Made by a program: the position numbers and the translations under genes. 9,003 bases of DNA from positions 1-9,003 of the forward strand of contig CALFYR010000470.1 of NCBI GenBank assembly GCA_937954195.1, in the 5' to 3' direction. This document shows, piece by piece, positions 5,170 through 9,003 of the stretch (its first letter is position 1; every line of letters begins with the position of its first letter). The DNA comes from an uncultured Dehalococcoidia bacterium. Its GTDB lineage: Bacteria; Chloroflexota; Dehalococcoidia; Tepidiformales; Tepidiformaceae. A model generated the notes under the pieces. The model was not told the origin of the DNA, searched no databases, and worked only from the letters and a program-made list of their open reading frames with translations.

Positions 5170-6237
5170 GTGACAACGGACGTTCCCGCAGGCATCCATT
5201 ACGACAACGTCAGCCGCTTCTTCGCCGAGAACGTGCCCGGCGGCGCCACCACGCTCGCCTTCTCTCTCATCAGCGGCGGCCGCTCCAACCTAACCTATAA
5301 GGTCCAGGGGGGCGGCAACACCTGGGTGCTTCGCCGTCCGCCACTCGGTCACGTCCTCCCCACTGCCCACGACATGGCCCGCGAATACAAAGTGCTCAGC
5401 GGCCTCGCGAAAGCGAACTTCCCCGCGCCAACGCCAATCGCCTTCTGCGACGACACCGCCATCAACGACTACCCGTTCTACGTCATGGATTACCGCGAAG
5501 GCGTGATCATCGCCGAATCGGTCCCGGATGGGTACGCCACCACCACCGAAGAAAAGCACGCAATGGGCAGCGCCCTCATCCGCACGCTCGTCCAACTTCA
5601 CGCGGTCGACTACGAAGCCGTCGGCCTCGGCGATTTCGGACGGCCCGAGGGCTACCTCGAACGCCAGGTCCGCCGCTGGTCCGAACAATGGGGCCGCTCC
5701 GAAACTCGTCCCCTCCCCGAAATCGACGAAGTCATCCGTCGGCTGCGCAACTCCATCCCCACCTCCCCCACGCCCACCATCGTTCATGGCGACTACCGCC
5801 TCGGGAACATGATGCTCGCCAGCGACGATCCGGGCCGCGTCATCGCCGTCCTCGATTGGGAAATGGCTACTCTCGGCGACCCCCTTTCCGACCTCGGCTA
5901 CACACTCAGCTACTGGGGCCAGGTGGATGACCCGCCCGAGGCGGTCTTCGCTCGCGGCACCAATGGCGTGACCGCCGCACCCGGCTTTCCCCTGCGCAGC
6001 GACCTCATCGCCGAATACGCAAAGCTCAGCGGCCGTGACGTCTCCGATATCGAGTGGTACGAGATCTTTGCCAGCTACAAGCTCGCCGTGATCGTCGAAG
6101 GCATCCATGCCCGCTTCCTCGCCGGCGAAACCGTCGGCGAAGGCTTTGAAGGCTACGGCGAACGCGCCGAAGCCCTCGTCCGCCAGGCCCTCGCCGCCAC
6201 CGAACAGGCTGCCAACCCCAAGCTCCGCGGCCAGTAA
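5170..6237 (+). CDS. Phosphotransferase family protein (APH/ACAD10-11-type kinase fold)
   Basis: This is a 355-residue cytoplasmic protein with an aminoglycoside-phosphotransferase-like kinase fold. Its closest recognisable relatives are the kinase domain of acyl-CoA dehydrogenase 10/11 and stand-alone bacterial versions, thought to phosphorylate hydroxyacyl-CoA in 4-hydroxy-acid breakdown. The N-lobe shows SGGRSNLTYKV and the family block WVLRRPPLGHVLPTAHDMAREYKVL (about 35-75). The catalytic loop is VHGDYRLGNMML with H206, D208 and N213, and the metal-binding aspartate is D229 in VLDWEMATLGDPLSDLGY. No acyl-CoA dehydrogenase or other fatty-acid gene is present here, so the substrate is unproved, and aminoglycoside resistance should not be inferred. 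GTG 5170 was chosen over TTG 5161 because a TATACT box covers the latter. Codons end heavily in C, as expected for this genome. Confidence 0.9.
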   Translation: MTTDVPAGIHYDNVSRFFAENVPGGATTLAFSLISGGRSNLTYKVQGGGNTWVLRRPPLGHVLPTAHDMAREYKVLSGLAKANFPAPTPIAFCDDTAINDYPFYVMDYREGVIIAESVPDGYATTTEEKHAMGSALIRTLVQLHAVDYEAVGLGDFGRPEGYLERQVRRWSEQWGRSETRPLPEIDEVIRRLRNSIPTSPTPTIVHGDYRLGNMMLASDDPGRVIAVLDWEMATLGDPLSDLGYTLSYWGQVDDPPEAVFARGTNGVTAAPGFPLRSDLIAEYAKLSGRDVSDIEWYEIFASYKLAVIVEGIHARFLAGETVGEGFEGYGERAEALVRQALAATEQAANPKLRGQ

Positions 6238-6247
6238 CCACCGGCCA

Positions 6248-6259
6248 CCCGGCGCCGGG
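6248..6259. repeat. GC palindrome downstream of the phosphotransferase gene
   Basis: CCCGGCGCCGGG is a perfect 12-base palindrome 11 bases after the phosphotransferase stop. It could act as a weak transcript end, but no T-run follows. Confidence 0.3.
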
Positions 6260-6304
6260 CACCCGACACCCCGATGGGGCCATGTCCCCACACTGCCTCA
6301 AGGC

Positions 6305-6326
6305 GTTCACCGCCCGTTCACCGGCG
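6305..6326 (+). promoter_or_regulatory. Candidate PHO-box-like tandem operator upstream of the CAP-domain gene
   Basis: Two adjacent 11-base units, GTTCACCGCCC (6305-6315) and GTTCACCGGCG (6316-6326), repeat with one helical turn of spacing; the shared core with its preceding base is CGTTCACCG. OmpR/PhoB-family response regulators bind 11-bp direct repeats, and GTTCACC is the core of the actinobacterial PhoP (PHO box) repeat unit. The site lies 70 bases before ATG 6397 in the only gap on this strand with room for regulation. No clear -10 box follows it, and use of this consensus outside Actinobacteria is an inference. Confidence 0.45.
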
Positions 6327-6354
6327 CACCCCTTCTTTACGCCGAACTTCCTAG

Positions 6355-6387
6355 CAGGTTCCCCACGCCAGAGGGGGGACGTGCCTG
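6355..6387 (+). other. Possible 5'-UTR stem-loop before the CAP-domain gene
   Basis: TTCCCC (6359-6364) can pair with GGGGGG (6373-6378) around an 8-base loop, and CAGG (6355-6358) with CCTG (6384-6387) can extend it across a 5-base bulge. It ends 9 bases before ATG 6397, next to the G-rich ribosome site. It matches no riboswitch family I know. Confidence 0.3.
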
Positions 6388-6396
6388 GGGGCTGCG

Positions 6397-7545
6397 ATGA
6401 ACGTACGGATACAACGGAGCGCGCTACCGCTGGCGCTCGCCCTTGGCGGCGCGCTATTGGCCGCGTTTGCCATGATGTTTGCGGAAGACAAGCGGGCAGA
6501 GGCCATTGAGAACTGCTCGGTCAGCCACGATAGCCTCGATTCCGCCGAGCAAGAGTTCCTTGGACTCATTAACGCCTACCGGTCCCAGAACGGCCTCGGG
6601 GCCCTCACCGTTTCCACGAACCTCAACCGCGCCGCCGCGTGGATGACCGAGGACCTGGCGACCAACGCCTACTTCTCCCACACCGATTCGCTCGGCCGTT
6701 CGCCCTATGCGCGCGCCATCGATTGCGGCTATCCGTCGGGAGCGGGCGAGAACCTCGCCGCCGGCACCAACTGGAGCAGCGCGCAGTCGGCCTTCAACGC
6801 ATGGCAAAACTCGCCCGGCCACAACGCCAACATGCTCGGCCAGTACTACCAGCAAATCGGCATCGCCCGCTTCAACCTCCCCGGTTCGCCCTACGGCTGG
6901 TACTGGGCGACCACCTTCGGCGCCACCAACGACGGCACCGGCGGTGGCGGCGGAGCCCCTCAGCCAACCAACACGCCTGTCCCTCCGACCAACACGCCCG
7001 TACCCCCGACGAACACCCCGTTCGTCCAACCGACGAACACACCGTTCGTCCCACCGACCGCAACACCCACCCAGAACCAGGGCGGCGGCGGCTTCAACCC
7101 GACAAACACCCCGGTGCCACCGACCGCGACACCCACGAACAAGCCCAACAACCCGGGCACGCCCCCGGTGCCTCCGGGCAGCGGTTCCACGGCCACGCCG
7201 ACCAAGACTGCGACCCCGTCACCGACCGCCACACCGACCAAGCCCGCGAGCGCAACGCCCACCAAGACGCCGAATACGCCAACCTCGGTGCCGACGCCGC
7301 CGTCGCTGCCGCTTTCCCCGGGCGCGAACCTCGTCTCGTGGCCGAACACCAACCAGTCGGTCGAGGCCGCCTTCGGCAAGAACACCTCGGTCGCAGTCGT
7401 CTACGAATGGGACCCCTGGACCAACACCTGGAAGCGCTACTTCCCCGGCCTCCCGGACTATCTCAATAACCTCGAGGCGATGAAACAGGGGAATGCCTAC
7501 TGGATCATCGCCAAGACCGCCTCGAAGCTGGTCATAGCGGAATAA
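6397..7545 (+). CDS. Secreted CAP-domain (SCP/PR1-like) protein with Pro/Thr-rich linker
   Basis: This is a 382-residue exported protein. Residues 1-36 form a signal peptide or anchor (R4/R7, then LPLALALGGALLAAFAMMF, possible cleavage after AEA). Residues about 48-175 are a CAP domain: EFLGLINAYRSQNGL, H95 in YFSHTDS, E118 in AGENLAAG, H142 in SPGHNANML and YYQQIGIAR. These are the usual cavity histidines and glutamate. C40 and C110 could form a disulfide. Residues about 190-305 are a low-complexity PTNTP/TATPT linker, probably extended or glycosylated. Residues about 306-382 form a C-terminal module with GANLVSWP, VYEWDPWTNTWKRYFPG and GNAYWI, common on surface proteins of Chloroflexota. 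The molecular role of bacterial CAP proteins is mostly unknown. G-rich sequence (6387-6391) serves as ribosome site. A PHO-box-like repeat lies upstream and a terminator downstream. Confidence 0.9.
   Translation: MNVRIQRSALPLALALGGALLAAFAMMFAEDKRAEAIENCSVSHDSLDSAEQEFLGLINAYRSQNGLGALTVSTNLNRAAAWMTEDLATNAYFSHTDSLGRSPYARAIDCGYPSGAGENLAAGTNWSSAQSAFNAWQNSPGHNANMLGQYYQQIGIARFNLPGSPYGWYWATTFGATNDGTGGGGGAPQPTNTPVPPTNTPVPPTNTPFVQPTNTPFVPPTATPTQNQGGGGFNPTNTPVPPTATPTNKPNNPGTPPVPPGSGSTATPTKTATPSPTATPTKPASATPTKTPNTPTSVPTPPSLPLSPGANLVSWPNTNQSVEAAFGKNTSVAVVYEWDPWTNTWKRYFPGLPDYLNNLEAMKQGNAYWIIAKTASKLVIAE
6964..7311 (+). repeat. Degenerate PTNTP-type coding repeat (linker of the CAP protein)
   Basis: The DNA encodes tandem, imperfect units: PTNTPVPP twice, then PTNTPFVQ and PTNTPFVP, and later a TATPT/ATPTK series. 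It is broken by a Gly-rich patch (about 7081-7095). Such ACCAACACGCC-type units can expand or contract by slippage. They encode a disordered spacer between the CAP and C-terminal modules. Confidence 0.8.
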
Positions 7546-7571
7546 CCAAACACACCCGGCGAGTCACCAGC

Positions 7572-7598
7572 AAAAGCCCGCGCAACCCGCGGGCTTTT
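7572..7598. terminator. Bidirectional intrinsic terminator
   Basis: The 7-bp GC stem GCCCGCG (7576-7582) / CGCGGGC (7588-7594) has a 5-base loop. It is flanked by AAAA on the left and TTTT on the right, so each strand ends in a short T-run. It sits 26 bases after the CAP gene and just beyond the end of the converging methyltransferase gene, and would serve both. Confidence 0.88.
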
Positions 7599-7606
7599 CG
7601 CCACCT

Positions 7607-8239
7607 TCATCGTCTCAACATCCGCAACCGCACAGCCGTCCGGTCCGAACCGGCCGCAAGCTTCCGCGCCCACGTCGTCGGATAATCCTTAATCCCCGCC
7701 GCATCCAGTTCCTCCACCGAAACGACGTCCAACCCACCCACCGCGTAACCGCCAGCAACCGATTCGGGCGTACTCTCGCCAAGTCCAAGCCGGGCCAGCT
7801 CACCCGCGTCCCGAGCATCGAACGAGTACACCAACTCCAACCCTGCCCCGGGCGCGCAAAGCGCCGCCAGCCGTGCCACGAACTCCGGCTCCGGCATCGT
7901 CGCCGCGCGAAGCAGGCTACCCCACGGGAACAGCACCGATACCGAAGACGCACGCCCTTCGAACACGCCCGGCAGGTCCTCCGCCGAACCCAGCACGAAC
8001 AGGGCATTCGGCAGTCCACCCTTCTTCGCCGGGCCGTCCGCCTTGCGCGAAACCTCGATCAAACCCGCGTGGTTCGGGTCAATTCCGATAAACGTCAGCT
8101 CAGGCTCCCGCCGGGCACGCTCCGCCACGTACCTGCCGTCTCCAGTGCCAATGTCGATGTGGAGCCCCTTAGGGCCGGCATCTCACTAGGAGAGGTGTTC
8201 GTCAATGCGCTGCAGCTTCTTGCCGCGAATCACATACAT
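7607..8239 (-). pseudogene. 16S rRNA (adenine-1408-N1)-methyltransferase homologue (KamB/NpmA family) interrupted by two in-frame stops
   Basis: Read from ATG 8239, one frame gives an NpmA-like N-terminus (MYVIRGKKLQRIDEHLS), then TAG TGA (8183-8188), then DAGPKG and the SAM motif LHIDIGTGDGRYV. It continues without break to TGA at 7607. Spacing from start to motif I is within one codon of NpmA as I recall it. Family landmarks are GIDPNH (codons 52-57), GGLPNALFVLGSAEDLP, LFPWGSLLRA with W106, and TTWARKLAAGSDR with W190 and R200. These correspond to NpmA W107, W197 and R207, which position A1408. Intact enzymes of this family methylate A1408 of 16S rRNA and give resistance to kanamycin/apramycin-type aminoglycosides. 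The longest uninterrupted part starts at GTG 8128 (173 residues) but lacks motif I, so it should not bind SAM. TATGCT (8250-8255) is a possible -10 box. It lies 53 bases after an MFS exporter gene. Confidence 0.8.
8183..8188 (-). other. Tandem in-frame stop codons TAG-TGA inside the methyltransferase frame
   Basis: These are the only interruptions between ATG 8239 and the stop at 7607. No ATG, GTG or TTG exists in this frame between them and motif I, so a restart could not recover the SAM-binding loop. Confidence 0.85.
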
Positions 8240-8292
8240 ACCGCCCGGCAGCATACCAGATCGCCCACGCCCTTCTGTGAACCACCTCACGG

Positions 8293-9003
8293 CTAGCGCC
8301 CCCCTGCCGCGACCACCTCGCCCGCAGGCTCCCGCGCATTCGAACGGAACGACGATGCCACAATAGCCAGGCACGAAGCGCACGCCGCCACCAGGAACGC
8401 CACCCGTACGCCTTCAAGGATCGCCGCTGACGGCAGGTCCGCCACCTGGTCCGCCGTGAAGCCGGCGCTCGCCGTCGCCACCGCTACCAGCACCGTGCTC
8501 GCCATCGCAAGGCCCACCGCCTGCCCAATGTTCCGCGAAGTCGCCACGCTGGCCGATGCCGTCCCCAGCCGCTCGCGCGGCACGCTGCTCATGATGCTCG
8601 CACTGTTCGGCGACATGAATATCGCCGAACCGATGCCCACCAGCGCCAGCCGCGCCATGATCAGCGGCACCGGGGTATTTGCGCCCAACGTCGCCAACGA
8701 GAACAACCCCACCGAAACCAGCGCGATCCCCAGCGTCGTCTGGTGCTTGAACCCGTACCGGTCGCTCACACGTCCACTCACCGACGAAAGGACCAGCATC
8801 ATCGAAGGCACCGTCGCCGTTACGAGGCCCGTCTGGGCCGTGTTAAACCCCTTCACCTCCTGCAGGTAGAACGGCATCAGGAACGTCACCGCCGCCTGCC
8901 CGCTGAAGTTCAGCGCGAGGCTCGAAACGCCCACCGCGTAGCTCCGGATCTTGAACAGCGCCAGCGCCACAACGGGGCTCACCGCCCGCGATTCGATCCG
9001 CAG
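8293..9003 (-). CDS. MFS transporter, DHA2 (14-TMS) drug-efflux type, partial
   Basis: The frame runs off the right edge; the visible 236 residues are the C-terminal half of an inner-membrane drug:proton antiporter. It begins LRIESRAVSPVVALALFKIRSY, the typical cytoplasmic E-R-x-x-P-L-LF linker of DHA2 exporters, so the GTG at 8982 is internal and not a start. About six hydrophobic segments follow: AVGVSSLALNF...FYLQ, GLVTATVPSMMLVLSSV, LGIALVSVGLFSLATLG, LIMARLALVGIGSAIFM, AVGLAMASTVLVAVATA and VAFLVAACASCLAIVAS. A motif A-like loop, GRVSDRYGFK, lies after the second. Residues SPNSASIMSSVPRERLGTASA are also characteristic of the group. Substrate cannot be told from the half shown. It is upstream of, and codirectional with, the aminoglycoside-resistance-type methyltransferase frame. 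Confidence 0.88.
   Translation of the reverse strand: MRIESRAVSPVVALALFKIRSYAVGVSSLALNFSGQAAVTFLMPFYLQEVKGFNTAQTGLVTATVPSMMLVLSSVSGRVSDRYGFKHQTTLGIALVSVGLFSLATLGANTPVPLIMARLALVGIGSAIFMSPNSASIMSSVPRERLGTASASVATSRNIGQAVGLAMASTVLVAVATASAGFTADQVADLPSAAILEGVRVAFLVAACASCLAIVASSFRSNAREPAGEVVAAGGR

Noticed and set aside
5170..6237. Phosphotransferase as an aminoglycoside-resistance kinase
   Set aside because: It shares the APH fold, but the RRPPLGHVLPTAHDMAREYKVL and DWEMATLGDP blocks point to the ACAD10/11-like group, not to drug-modifying enzymes.
5290..6291. 333-codon minus-strand open frame
   Set aside because: Shadow of the phosphotransferase gene; Gly/Ala/Phe/Asp-rich composition that arises from C-ending codons on the other strand.
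6964..7311. Tandem repeat as a CRISPR array or satellite
   Set aside because: The repeat stays in frame and codes for a Pro/Thr linker within a secreted protein; there are no uniform spacers.
6639..7483. Two long plus-strand frames and several minus-strand frames over the CAP gene
   Set aside because: Out-of-frame readings of the CAP domain and its repeat linker; Arg/His/Pro or Gly/Val low complexity only.
7607..8128. Methyltransferase as a normal gene starting at GTG 8128
   Set aside because: That start removes the SAM-binding motif (DIGTGDGRY), which is encoded in frame immediately upstream; the truncated product should be inactive.
8456..8869. 137-codon plus-strand open frame
   Set aside because: Antisense to the MFS exporter and lacking ribosome site or recognisable domain.

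Overview
The window is GC-rich, gene-dense bacterial chromosome, and the best guess for its source is Chloroflexota, perhaps a Dehalococcoidia-type lineage. That is an inference from three things: the secreted CAP-domain protein with PTNTPVPP-type linkers and a C-terminal 'NLVSW' module, an ACAD10/11-type phosphotransferase, and leaderless genes directly behind TATACT boxes. No rRNA, tRNA, insertion sequence or CRISPR array is visible.

Layout. Bases 2-79 are the last codons of a plus-strand gene. Bases 85-575 (minus) are a RelE/ParE-type toxin-antitoxin pair. Bases 713-1669 (minus) encode a DUF4349 lipoprotein. Bases 1783-4212 (minus) look like one transcription unit in the order pycB-type carboxyltransferase, biotin carboxyl carrier protein, IscU/NifU-like Fe-S scaffold. 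Just upstream is a small Cys-containing protein (4302-4526). Bases 4598-5127 (plus) hold a second toxin-antitoxin pair related to the first. It is followed by a phosphotransferase gene (5170-6237) and a secreted CAP-domain protein (6397-7545). A symmetrical terminator (7572-7598) separates these from a minus-strand block: a 16S rRNA A1408 methyltransferase homologue of the KamB/NpmA family, and upstream of it an MFS exporter that runs off the right edge.

How the genes work together. The carboxyltransferase and biotin carrier are two of the three parts of a biotin-dependent carboxylase or transcarboxylase; the biotin carboxylase must lie elsewhere. The CAP protein is probably exported. Upstream of it are two 11-bp direct repeats beginning GTTCACC that resemble a PhoP/PhoB box, so it may respond to phosphate. 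The exporter and the rRNA methyltransferase form a possible drug-resistance pair.

The strongest oddity is the methyltransferase. Its reading frame is recognisable from its NpmA-like N-terminus to its C-terminus and keeps the expected catalytic residues. Two consecutive in-frame stops (TAG TGA, 8183-8188) separate the first 17 codons from the SAM-binding motif.
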